Origin: Acidimicrobiia bacterium
GTDB lineage: Bacteria; Actinomycetota; Acidimicrobiia; Spongiisociales; SHLN01
Reading direction: 5' to 3'
Length of the DNA: 6,040 nt
NCBI GenBank assembly: GCA_030623545.1
Contig: JAUXLW010000085.1
Location: 1-6,040, forward strand
In this document: positions 1-6,040 of the stretch, piece by piece
How positions within the stretch are numbered: position 1 is the stretch's first letter
How the letters are laid out: every line of letters begins with the position of its first letter
The notes under the pieces: model-generated
Seen by the model: only the letters and a program-made list of their open reading frames with translations
The model's database searches: none
What the model was told of the DNA's origin: nothing
Position numbers and translations under genes: made by a program

Positions 1-1206
1 CTCCCGCACCTACAGAAGGCCTTGGACCTCAACCCGGACTTCGCCACGACGCACATGCACATGGGCATTTTCCTGCAACAGCAAGGACGATTTGAGGAAG
101 CGATCCGGTACCATGAGCGGGCGCTCGCCTTGGACCCCGAGCTTACCGACGCGCATTACCATCTCTCGTTTTGCAGGAAGTCCGGCGAGACCGACAACGA
201 AATGGCGCGGATCGAAGAGCTTTTACAGAATGAAAGTCTCCCGGGGCGGGAACGCATCCACCTGAGCTTCACCCTCGCCAAGATGTGCGACGACCTCGGG
301 TTGTTCGACAAGGCATTCACCCACTATCGGGTGGCGAACGAGCTGGCCAAAGAGGAGAAGGAGTTCGACGCGGATGGCCACGAGGATCTCGCGACCCGGC
401 TGATCGCGACCTTCTCCAGCGAATTCTTCGAGCAGAAAAGATCCCTCGGCTCCGATTCCGAGCTTCCCGTGTTCGTCATCGGCATGCTCCGCTCCGGGAC
501 GACGCTGGTCGAGCAGATCATCGCCAGCCACGGCCAGGCCTTCGGCGCCAGCGAGCTCGCGCACATCCCGAACATGATTCGCGATTTGCCAAAGACGCTG
601 AACACTGCCACAGCCTTTCCGGAATGCGCCGGGCTCATCGACCGGGATATCGCCCGCCGCCTGGCCGAAGACCATCTCGAGTCCCTTCGCGCCCTCTCGG
701 ACGGGGAGGACCGCGTCGTCGACAAAATGCCGAGCAATTACCTGAGGCTGGGCATCATCGCGCTGTTGTTCCCCAAGGCTTCGATCATCCACTGCCGGCG
801 CGACCCGCTGGACACCTGTCTGTCCTGCTACTTCCAGCACTTCCGGCGGGGCATCCAGCAGTTCTCGTACGATCTCGGCAATCTGGCCAGGGTCTACCGC
901 CAGTACGAAAGGCTCATGGATCATTGGCGGCGCGCCTCGCCGGTGCCGATCCTTGAGGTCGCCTACGAGGAGCTGGTCTCAAACCAGGAGAAGGTCAGCC
1001 GCCAGATCATCGAGTTCTGCGGGCTCGAATGGGATGACAAGTGCCTGGCCTTCTACGAGCATGAGCGGACGGTCAGAACCGCAAGCCTGTGGCAGGTCCG
1101 CCAGCCGATCTACGCCTCCTCGGTCGGCCGTTGGCGGCACTACGAGAAGTATCTGGGGCCCTTGAAGGAGGCCCTTGGCATGTCGGCGGAGACACCTCCG
1201 TCGTGA
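1..1206 (+). CDS. TPR-sulfotransferase fusion protein, paralogue 1 (5' end missing)
   Basis: Partial gene: the frame is open from base 1, so the start lies outside the window and 401 residues are visible. Numbering from base 1, residues 1-14 are the end of a TPR, 15-48 a full TPR, and about 49-120 a divergent TPR-like linker ending in a DKAFTHYRVANEL segment. The C-terminal part is a PAPS-dependent sulfotransferase domain of the Sulfotransfer_3/TPST-like type. It has the 5'-phosphosulfate loop GMLRSGTT (161-168), a candidate catalytic Glu185 in FGASEL, Lys242 in DKMPSN, and the 3'-phosphate motif RRDPLDTCLSCY (266-277). It ends in VGRWRHYEKYLGPLKEALG, as in its paralogues. The role expected from the family is transfer of sulfate from PAPS to an unidentified acceptor. 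Oddity: the loop has Leu where both neighbours have Pro. The next gene starts 20 bases after the stop, so the two are probably co-transcribed. The domain call is strong; substrate unknown. Confidence 0.93.
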   Translation, partial: LPHLQKALDLNPDFATTHMHMGIFLQQQGRFEEAIRYHERALALDPELTDAHYHLSFCRKSGETDNEMARIEELLQNESLPGRERIHLSFTLAKMCDDLGLFDKAFTHYRVANELAKEEKEFDADGHEDLATRLIATFSSEFFEQKRSLGSDSELPVFVIGMLRSGTTLVEQIIASHGQAFGASELAHIPNMIRDLPKTLNTATAFPECAGLIDRDIARRLAEDHLESLRALSDGEDRVVDKMPSNYLRLGIIALLFPKASIIHCRRDPLDTCLSCYFQHFRRGIQQFSYDLGNLARVYRQYERLMDHWRRASPVPILEVAYEELVSNQEKVSRQIIEFCGLEWDDKCLAFYEHERTVRTASLWQVRQPIYASSVGRWRHYEKYLGPLKEALGMSAETPPS

Positions 1207-1212
1207 CTCGAT

Positions 1213-1218
1213 AAGGAG
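1213..1218 (+). promoter_or_regulatory. Shine-Dalgarno AAGGAG that fixes a TTG start
   Basis: A full AAGGAG lies 8 bases before the TTG at 1227, in the 20-base gap after the first gene. This spacing is near ideal. It supports TTG as a genuine initiation codon, because the first internal ATG in that frame lies deep in the TPR array. Confidence 0.8.
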
Positions 1219-1226
1219 CCGGTCCC

Positions 1227-3479
1227 TTGAACCGCAAACAACGGCGACAGGCGGTCAAACAGGCGACCACAGGGTTTCAGCCAGGCGCCGGGGCGGACCC
1301 TGGCGCAGCCGTGCACAGCGTCCTGGCCGCCGCCGCCCGTCACCACCAGGCCGGCCGGTTCAGCGAGGCCGAGGCCCTTTACCGGCAGTTCCTGCAGGCC
1401 CGGCCCAACCATCCAAAGGCCCTGCATCTGCTTGGCGTTCTCGCCCATCAGACCGGCCGTCACGAAGCCGCCATAGAGCTCATCGGCAAGGCGATCGCCG
1501 TGAACGACGCCGAGCCCGCGTACCACAACCATTTCGGCGAGGCCCATCGCGCGCTCGGCAGATTCGACGAGGCGATCGCCCATTATCGGCGCGCGCTCGC
1601 GCTCCAACCAAGGGACGCAGGCACGCACTACAACCTGGCGAACGCGCTCAAGGGCCAGGGCAAGCTCGAAGAGGCCGTTCGGGAGTACCGCCGGGCGCTC
1701 AAAATCCAGCCCGACTTCGCCGGGGCCCACAACAACCTGGCCAATATGTTGATGGAGCAGGGGAAGGCGGACGAGGCGATATCCCATTACCGTCGGGCGC
1801 TCGCCGCCAAGCCGGACGACGCAACGACGCACAAGAACCTGGCCAACGCCTTTTTCAGCCAAAGCAAGTTCGACGACGCGATCGCCCACTACCGCCAGGC
1901 CCTTAACATCCTGCCCAACAACGCCGAGATCCACCACAACCTGGGTGAAGCGCTGCGCCAGAAAGGCGAGCTCGAGGACGCCGTCGCCAGCTTCCAGCAG
2001 GCCGTGGCCATCAGGGTGGATTACCCGGAAGCCCTCTACAATCTCGGCCGCACCCTCAAGGCGCAGGAGAAGCTCGAGGAGGCGATGACGGCCCTGCGGC
2101 AGGCCCTGGCGGTCAAGCCGGACTTCGTCACGGCGCACTATGAGCTGGGAGCCTGCCTCAGCGAGCAGGATCGCGACGAGGAAGCGATCGAAAGCTACCG
2201 CCAAGCGCTGGCCACCAAGCCCGACCTCACCGAGGCGCACGCGAGCATAGGGCGCTGCCTCCAGAACCTTGGCCGGATCGCGGAAGCGACCGAAAGCTAT
2301 CACCAGGCGCTGGCCATCAAGCCGGACATGGCCAGGGCGCATGCGGGTATAGGCCGTTGCCTCCAGATCATGGGCCGTTTCGAGGAGGCCGAGGAATGGT
2401 TCCGACAAACCCTCGCCCTCGACCCCGACGGGGTGGGTGCCTATCTCGGTTCGGTGAGCGGCCAGAAGTTTACCTCGGCAGACGAGGAAATTGCCCACCT
2501 CAAGGGCTTCCTTAACGATAAAGATCTCAGGCCGGCGCAGCACATCGGGGCGAATTTCGGCCTGGCGAAGATCTTCGACGATCTTGGGCGGTATGACGAG
2601 GCCTTCACCCATTATCGGGTGGCGAACGAGCTGGCGTATAAAGACATAAACTACGACGTCGAAGGGGACGAACGCCGCGTCGACGGCCTGATTTCGGCTT
2701 TCACCAAAGAGTTCCTCGAAAAGAGGGCATCCCTCGGGGTGGCCTCCGAGCTTCCCGTGTTCATCATCGGCATGCCCCGGTCAGGCACAACCCTGGTCGA
2801 GCAGATCATCGCCAGCCATAGCCAAGCCTTCGGCGCCGGGGAGTTGACCGAGATCAACCGCATGGTCCGCACCCTGCCGAAGACGCTGGACACCACGACC
2901 CCCTATCCGGAATGCGCCACCCTCATCGACCGGGAGGCCGCCCGCCGCCTCGCTGCCGGGTACCTCGAACATCTTCGCGGCTTTTCGAGCGACGCGGATC
3001 GGATCACGGACAAGGCGCCGGGAAATTTCAATTCCATCGGCTTGATCGCCCTGATGTTGCCCAAGGCCCGCATCATCCACTGCCGGCGCGATCCCATGGA
3101 CACCTGCCTGTCATGCTACTTCCAGAATTTCAGGAGCGCCTTGAATTTTGCCTATGATCTGAGGGATCTCGGCCTTCACTACCGCCAATACCAAAAGCTC
3201 ATGCAACATTGGCGGAGCGCCTCCCCAGTGCCGATGCTGGAGGTCTCTTATGAGGAACTGGTCTCGAACCAGGAAAAGGGGAGCCGGGAGATCATCGATT
3301 TCTGCGGGCTGGAGTGGGATGACAGGTGCCTCGCCTTCCACGAGCTCGAACGACCGGTCCAGACCGCGAGTCTCTGGCAGGTTCGCCAGCCGATCTACAC
3401 CTCCTCGGTCGGGCGTTGGCGGCACTACGAGAAATACCTCGGACCGTTGAAGGAGTCGCTCGGACTCACCGAGACCTGA
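1227..3479 (+). CDS. TPR-sulfotransferase fusion protein, paralogue 2 (complete, TTG start)
   Basis: Complete 750-residue protein. The TTG start is supported by AAGGAG 8 bases upstream and by the basic opening MNRKQRRQAVKQ, which I associate with alphaproteobacterial TPR proteins. Eleven consecutive 34-residue TPRs run from about residue 29 to 402. A divergent TPR-like linker follows (about 437-472). The sulfotransferase domain shows the 5'-phosphosulfate loop GMPRSGTT (515-522), a possible catalytic base Glu539 in FGAGEL, Lys596 in DKAPGN, and the 3'-phosphate motif RRDPMDTCLSCY (620-631). It ends in VGRWRHYEKYLGPLKE. No signal peptide or transmembrane stretch is visible, so it is probably cytosolic. 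The likely role is PAPS-dependent sulfation, with the solenoid choosing the acceptor; the acceptor is unknown. Oddities: the segment after Lys596 (GNFNSIG) departs from the xNxLRLG of both neighbours, and TPRs 8-10 include a near-duplicate 102-base unit. Confidence 0.95.
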   Translation: MNRKQRRQAVKQATTGFQPGAGADPGAAVHSVLAAAARHHQAGRFSEAEALYRQFLQARPNHPKALHLLGVLAHQTGRHEAAIELIGKAIAVNDAEPAYHNHFGEAHRALGRFDEAIAHYRRALALQPRDAGTHYNLANALKGQGKLEEAVREYRRALKIQPDFAGAHNNLANMLMEQGKADEAISHYRRALAAKPDDATTHKNLANAFFSQSKFDDAIAHYRQALNILPNNAEIHHNLGEALRQKGELEDAVASFQQAVAIRVDYPEALYNLGRTLKAQEKLEEAMTALRQALAVKPDFVTAHYELGACLSEQDRDEEAIESYRQALATKPDLTEAHASIGRCLQNLGRIAEATESYHQALAIKPDMARAHAGIGRCLQIMGRFEEAEEWFRQTLALDPDGVGAYLGSVSGQKFTSADEEIAHLKGFLNDKDLRPAQHIGANFGLAKIFDDLGRYDEAFTHYRVANELAYKDINYDVEGDERRVDGLISAFTKEFLEKRASLGVASELPVFIIGMPRSGTTLVEQIIASHSQAFGAGELTEINRMVRTLPKTLDTTTPYPECATLIDREAARRLAAGYLEHLRGFSSDADRITDKAPGNFNSIGLIALMLPKARIIHCRRDPMDTCLSCYFQNFRSALNFAYDLRDLGLHYRQYQKLMQHWRSASPVPMLEVSYEELVSNQEKGSREIIDFCGLEWDDRCLAFHELERPVQTASLWQVRQPIYTSSVGRWRHYEKYLGPLKESLGLTET
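2181..2384 (+). repeat. Internal tandem duplication of one 102-base TPR unit (2181-2282 and 2283-2384)
   Basis: Two adjacent 102-base blocks (34 codons each) match at 80 of 102 positions by eye. They encode EAIESYRQALATKPD and EATESYHQALAIKPD, each followed by an alanine-rich turn and IGRCLQ. No gap is needed, so the solenoid phase is kept. The array appears to have grown by in-frame duplication of a whole repeat here. Confidence 0.7.
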
Positions 3480-3511
3480 GGGCGCCTCGAGCAGGGTCGT
3501 TATCGGGAAAG

Positions 3512-3516
3512 AAAGG
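3512..3516 (+). promoter_or_regulatory. Shine-Dalgarno AAAGG for the third paralogue
   Basis: AAAGG lies 6 bases before the ATG at 3523. An in-frame TTG sits directly before that ATG (3520), only 3 bases from the purine run. The spacing and codon strength favour ATG as the start. Confidence 0.6.
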
Positions 3517-3522
3517 CGGTTG

Positions 3523-5649
3523 ATGGCGGACCAAACCGGGAAACCAGGCTCTTCGCGGGACAAAGCGGCGCCCCGGGCGAGGACGACAAAGGCGTTGACC
3601 GCCGCCCTGGAGCACCACCAGGCCGGCCGCTTGCGCAAGGCCGAGGCCCTGTACCGGCGCATCCTGCAAAACCAGCCCGATAATGCCGACGCGCTGCACC
3701 TCCTGGGCGTGCTCGCCCATCAGGCCAACCAGCATGACGTCGCCATCTCCAATATCAGCAAGGCCATCGCGCTTGCAGGCGGGGTGGCCGTCTATCACAA
3801 CAACCTGGGCGAGGCCTATCGCGCCCTGGGCAAGCTCGAGGAAGCGGCCTCGCACTACCGCCAGGCGCTGGCCATCCAGCCGGACGACGCGCGCGCGCTG
3901 TCAAACCTGGCGGACACCCTGGCGCGGCAGGGCGAGAAGAAAGAGGCGATCGCGGCCTACCGGCGGGCCCTGGCGATCGCGCCCGACTCGCCGCAGGTCC
4001 ACCACAATCTGGGCAACGTCCTGGCCCACCAAGGCAAGGAGGAAGAGGCGATCGCCAGCTACGGCAAGGCGCTGGAGCTAAAGCCCGATATGGCGGCGGC
4101 GCATTACAACCTGGCGGGCGTCCTGGAGCGCCAGGGCAAGCCGAGGGAAGCGATTTCCCATTATCGCGAGGCGACGGCGATTCATCCCAAGGACGCCCTC
4201 GCCCATTCCCGCCTGGGAAAAGCCCTGGCGCTGGCCGGCGAAACGGGCGAAGCCGTCTCCAGCCTCCAGGAGGCGGCGACGCTTAAGCCCGATGACGCCG
4301 AGATCCATTTCGTCCTGGGCAACACCTTGAAGCAACAGGACAAGATAGAGGAAGCCATCGCGAGTTTCCGGCGGGCCACGGAGCTTGATCCCGATTTCGC
4401 CATGGCCCACAACAACCTGGCCAATACGCTGATGTTGCGGGACGACCTCGACGGGGCGATGAGCCACCTGCGGCGGGTCCTGGAGCTCGATCCCGACCGC
4501 GCCGAAGCCCATTACAACCTGGGGATCTGCTACCAGCAGCAGGGCCGCTTCGGGGAAGCGGTCGAGTGCCACCAGAAGGCGATCGCGCTCAAGCCGGAGC
4601 TCACCCGAGCCCATTACAACCTGGTGATCAACAAAAACTTCACGCCAGGCAAGGAGGCCACGACGCGGCTCGAGACTTTGCTGGAAAGCTCGGACCTGCC
4701 CGCCACCGAGCGCGCCAACCTTCACTTCGCCTGGGCCAAGATTCTGGACGACCAGGGATCGGTCGACGAGGCCTTCAGCCATTACCATGCGGCCAACGAG
4801 CTCAGGAGCAAGGAGGCCGATTTCGACACCGAGGCCTATGTCCAGTTCGTGAGCAAAGTGATTTCCGTATTTACCAAGGACTTCTTCGAGCAACGGCAAT
4901 GGGCGGGCAGCGACTCCGAACTTCCCGTCCTCATCATCGGCATGCCCCGCTCCGGCACCACGCTCATCGAGCAGATCATAGCCAGCCATCCCCAAGCCTT
5001 CGGGGCCGGCGAGCTGAGCTATCTGACCCGCATGGTCGGCACCTTACCGGCAACCTTGAAGGCCTCGACCCCCTATCCCGACTGCGCGGCCCTTATCGAC
5101 CACGAGACCGCCCGCCAGTTGGCTGAGGGCTACCTGGACCATTTGCGGGGCCACTCAGAGACGGCCGAGCGCATCACCGACAAGATGCCGAACAACTTAC
5201 TGCGGCTGGGCATCATCGCCCTCATGTTCTCCAGGGCCCGCATCATCCACTGCCAGCGCGATCCCCTGGACACCTGCCTGTCCTGTTATTTCCACAACAT
5301 CCCCCGGGTCTGGGATTACTCCTACGACCTGACCCACCTGGGCATCGTCTACCGGCAGTACGAGCGAATCATGGCCCACTGGCGGCGCGCCTCGCCGTTG
5401 CCGATGCTCGAGGTCGCCTACGAGGAGCTGGTCGCGGACCAGGAAGGGGTGAGCCGGCGGATCATCGAGTTCTGCGGGCTCGCGTGGGATGACAGATGCC
5501 TTGCCTTTCACGAGCACGACCGACCGATTCGGACCTTGAGCTTCTGGCAGGCCCGCCAGCCGATCTACACCTCCTCGGTCGGCCGTTGGCGGCAATACGA
5601 GAAATATCTCGACCCCTTGAAAGAAGAGCTGGGACCCGCCCCAGGCTGA
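3523..5649 (+). CDS. TPR-sulfotransferase fusion protein, paralogue 3 (complete)
   Basis: Complete 708-residue protein from ATG 3523. A short polar and basic N-terminus (1-20) has no signal peptide. Ten 34-residue TPRs follow (about 21-360), then a linker with a divergent TPR (about 396-430). The sulfotransferase domain has the 5'-phosphosulfate loop GMPRSGTT (473-480), a candidate catalytic Glu497 in FGAGEL, Lys554 in DKMPNN, and the 3'-phosphate motif RDPLDTCLSCY (579-589). The residue before that motif is Gln where the other two have Arg. The first TPRs (HHQAGR, AEALYR, ALHLLGVLAHQ) closely match those of the preceding gene, so the duplication covered the whole gene, although this copy has one fewer regular repeat and lacks the MNRKQRR opening. 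It is probably the last gene of the same transcription unit. Expected activity is PAPS-dependent sulfation in the cytosol; substrate unknown. Confidence 0.95.
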   Translation: MADQTGKPGSSRDKAAPRARTTKALTAALEHHQAGRLRKAEALYRRILQNQPDNADALHLLGVLAHQANQHDVAISNISKAIALAGGVAVYHNNLGEAYRALGKLEEAASHYRQALAIQPDDARALSNLADTLARQGEKKEAIAAYRRALAIAPDSPQVHHNLGNVLAHQGKEEEAIASYGKALELKPDMAAAHYNLAGVLERQGKPREAISHYREATAIHPKDALAHSRLGKALALAGETGEAVSSLQEAATLKPDDAEIHFVLGNTLKQQDKIEEAIASFRRATELDPDFAMAHNNLANTLMLRDDLDGAMSHLRRVLELDPDRAEAHYNLGICYQQQGRFGEAVECHQKAIALKPELTRAHYNLVINKNFTPGKEATTRLETLLESSDLPATERANLHFAWAKILDDQGSVDEAFSHYHAANELRSKEADFDTEAYVQFVSKVISVFTKDFFEQRQWAGSDSELPVLIIGMPRSGTTLIEQIIASHPQAFGAGELSYLTRMVGTLPATLKASTPYPDCAALIDHETARQLAEGYLDHLRGHSETAERITDKMPNNLLRLGIIALMFSRARIIHCQRDPLDTCLSCYFHNIPRVWDYSYDLTHLGIVYRQYERIMAHWRRASPLPMLEVAYEELVADQEGVSRRIIEFCGLAWDDRCLAFHEHDRPIRTLSFWQARQPIYTSSVGRWRQYEKYLDPLKEELGPAPG

Positions 5650-5742
5650 AGCCGGGCGGTGCCGAGGCGGGACGCGCCCGTGACAAGAGCCCCAGCCGGC
5701 AAGCGCGCCCGGAGGGCCCGGGCCCGGTCGTCTGGTCGCCGT

Positions 5743-5771
5743 TTGTGTTCGCGGGCCGGCGATGCTATAGC
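5743..5771 (+). promoter_or_regulatory. Possible sigma-70-type promoter for the lipoprotein gene
   Basis: TTGTGT (5743-5748) and TATAGC (5766-5771) are separated by 17 bases, about 95 bases before the downstream ATG. Agreement with TTGACA/TATAAT is only partial (3 and 4 of 6). It lies in one of the few less GC-rich patches of the gap. This is an inference from position and spacing. Confidence 0.35.
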
Positions 5772-5791
5772 CCCGGCGGCGGCGACTCCTC

Positions 5792-5819
5792 GATGACCTG
5801 CTTGATGACCTGAAGGTCA
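5792..5819. promoter_or_regulatory. Three TGACCT half-sites, operator-like
   Basis: GATGACCTG occurs at 5792-5800 and again at 5804-5812, a 12-base period. The second TGACCT (5806-5811) is mirrored after 2 bases by AGGTCA (5814-5819). The result is a direct repeat plus an inverted repeat of one hexamer. It sits just downstream of the putative promoter, where a repressor could block transcription. No regulator is identified. Confidence 0.35.
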
Positions 5820-5840
5820 CGGCCGGCGCCGGTCGGCCGT
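5819..5840 (+). other. Hairpin in the presumed leader of the lipoprotein gene
   Basis: ACGGCCG (5819-5825) pairs perfectly with CGGCCGT (5834-5840) across an 8-base loop, forming a 7-bp GC-rich stem 27 bases before the ATG at 5868. TTAAAC rather than a T-run follows, so it is not called a terminator. It overlaps the last base of the AGGTCA half-site. Confidence 0.35.
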
Positions 5841-5867
5841 TAAACAAGAGGGCTTCAGACCGACACG

Positions 5868-6040
5868 ATGAACCGCCTGCGCCTCATAATCTGCGTGCTT
5901 TCGGTCGTGCTCGCGGGCTGTCTCGCGGGCGCGCCGAAAAGCCAAAGAGTTGTGCTCTCCTATCCCTATGAGGAGGAGGAAGCGCTGCGCTTCGATGGAT
6001 ACCGCGAGCTCGCCGAGCGGCTTTCGCCCTCCTATGTCAG
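5868..6040 (+). CDS. Putative lipoprotein, N-terminus only (3' end beyond window)
   Basis: 57 codons are visible from ATG 5868 to the right edge, with no stop. The N-terminus is a typical lipoprotein signal peptide: basic start MNRLR, a hydrophobic stretch (residues 6-16) and a lipobox Leu-Ala-Gly-Cys at 15-18, giving Cys18 as the predicted lipidated residue after signal peptidase II cleavage. Position +2 is Leu, not Asp, so under the usual rule it would be sorted to the outer membrane. The visible mature part is charged, with an acidic run EEEE (36-39). I do not recognise the family and assign no function. The start is bounded by an in-frame stop at 5841-5843, and no other in-frame ATG, GTG or TTG lies between. 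A good Shine-Dalgarno is missing; AAGAGGG (5846-5852) is 15 bases away, farther than usual. Confidence 0.75.
   Translation, partial: MNRLRLIICVLSVVLAGCLAGAPKSQRVVLSYPYEEEEALRFDGYRELAERLSPSYV

Larger units (their letters stand above)
5650..5867. other. Intergenic region between the sulfotransferase array and the lipoprotein gene
   Basis: No credible gene is seen on either strand. Just after the stop there is a short GC-rich inverted repeat (CGGGCG 5653-5658 with CGCCCG 5675-5680). A perfect 12-base palindrome, GGGCCCGGGCCC, lies at 5714-5725. Neither is followed by a T-run, so a classical intrinsic terminator is not supported. The right half holds a promoter-like pair, half-site repeats and a hairpin, listed separately. 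Confidence 0.6.

Noticed and set aside
22..24. TTG near the left edge as the start of paralogue 1
   Set aside because: The frame is open upstream to base 1 and encodes TPR residues (LPHLQKAL) that continue directly into the next repeat, so this is an internal Leu codon.
1140..2612. Long minus-strand open frame of 490 codons opposite paralogue 2
   Set aside because: It lies opposite the TPR array, where the G/C-rich third positions and repeated codon pattern remove stops from the opposite strand. Its translation mirrors the TPR periodicity and shows no recognisable domain.
3520..3522. TTG as the start of paralogue 3
   Set aside because: It is in frame and directly before an ATG, but only 3 bases from the Shine-Dalgarno run. 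ATG at 3523 has better spacing and is the stronger codon.
4078..4995. Minus-strand open frame of 305 codons opposite paralogue 3
   Set aside because: Same cause: it is antisense to TPR and sulfotransferase codons, with no plausible independent start signal or domain.
5653..5725. Intrinsic terminator after paralogue 3
   Set aside because: GC-rich inverted repeats and a 12-base palindrome are present, but no T-run follows any of them. Factor-dependent termination is possible but cannot be seen.
5496..5813. Plus-strand open frame running from paralogue 3 into the intergenic gap
   Set aside because: It starts inside the sulfotransferase gene in another frame, is arginine- and proline-rich as expected of out-of-frame GC-rich DNA, and has no ribosome-binding site of its own.
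1..6040. CRISPR array, tRNA, rRNA or insertion sequence
   Set aside because: No regularly spaced identical repeats with unique spacers were seen. The only periodicity is the 102-base TPR codon repeat. No terminal inverted repeats, transposase motifs or tRNA-like cloverleaf were found by eye.

Overview
The window is GC-rich, densely coding DNA that looks like an alphaproteobacterium, most probably a Rhodospirillales-type lineage. The grounds are the strong G/C preference at third codon positions and the protein architecture: tetratricopeptide repeats (TPRs) fused to a sulfotransferase domain. The second gene also begins with Met-Asn-Arg-Lys-Gln-Arg-Arg, an opening I associate with TPR proteins of that group. 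The taxonomic call is an inference, since there is no rRNA or marker gene here.

Layout, all on the + strand. Positions 1-1206 hold the 3' part of a TPR-sulfotransferase gene that enters from the left edge. After 20 bases comes a complete paralogue (1227-3479, 750 residues, TTG start with a strong Shine-Dalgarno). After about 40 more bases comes a third paralogue (3523-5649, 708 residues, ATG start). The close spacing, shared orientation and lack of any visible terminator between them suggest one transcription unit. A 218-base gap (5650-5867) follows, with a weak promoter-like pair, a three-copy half-site repeat and a small hairpin. Then comes the start of a putative lipoprotein gene (5868 to the right edge).

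How the genes may work together. Each paralogue has an N-terminal TPR solenoid (10-11 regular 34-residue repeats in the two complete proteins), a divergent TPR-like linker and a C-terminal PAPS-type sulfotransferase domain. That domain carries both cofactor-binding motifs (PRSGTT-like and RDPxDT) and a conserved Glu that may be the catalytic base. No signal peptide or membrane segment is visible in the two complete proteins, so they are probably cytosolic. By analogy with other TPR-enzyme fusions, the solenoid probably selects the acceptor or docks on a partner. The array may therefore be a set of related sulfotransferases with different targets. The acceptor (peptide tyrosine, glycan or other) cannot be read from the sequence. 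The lipoprotein is separated by its own putative control region, and nothing seen links it functionally to the array.
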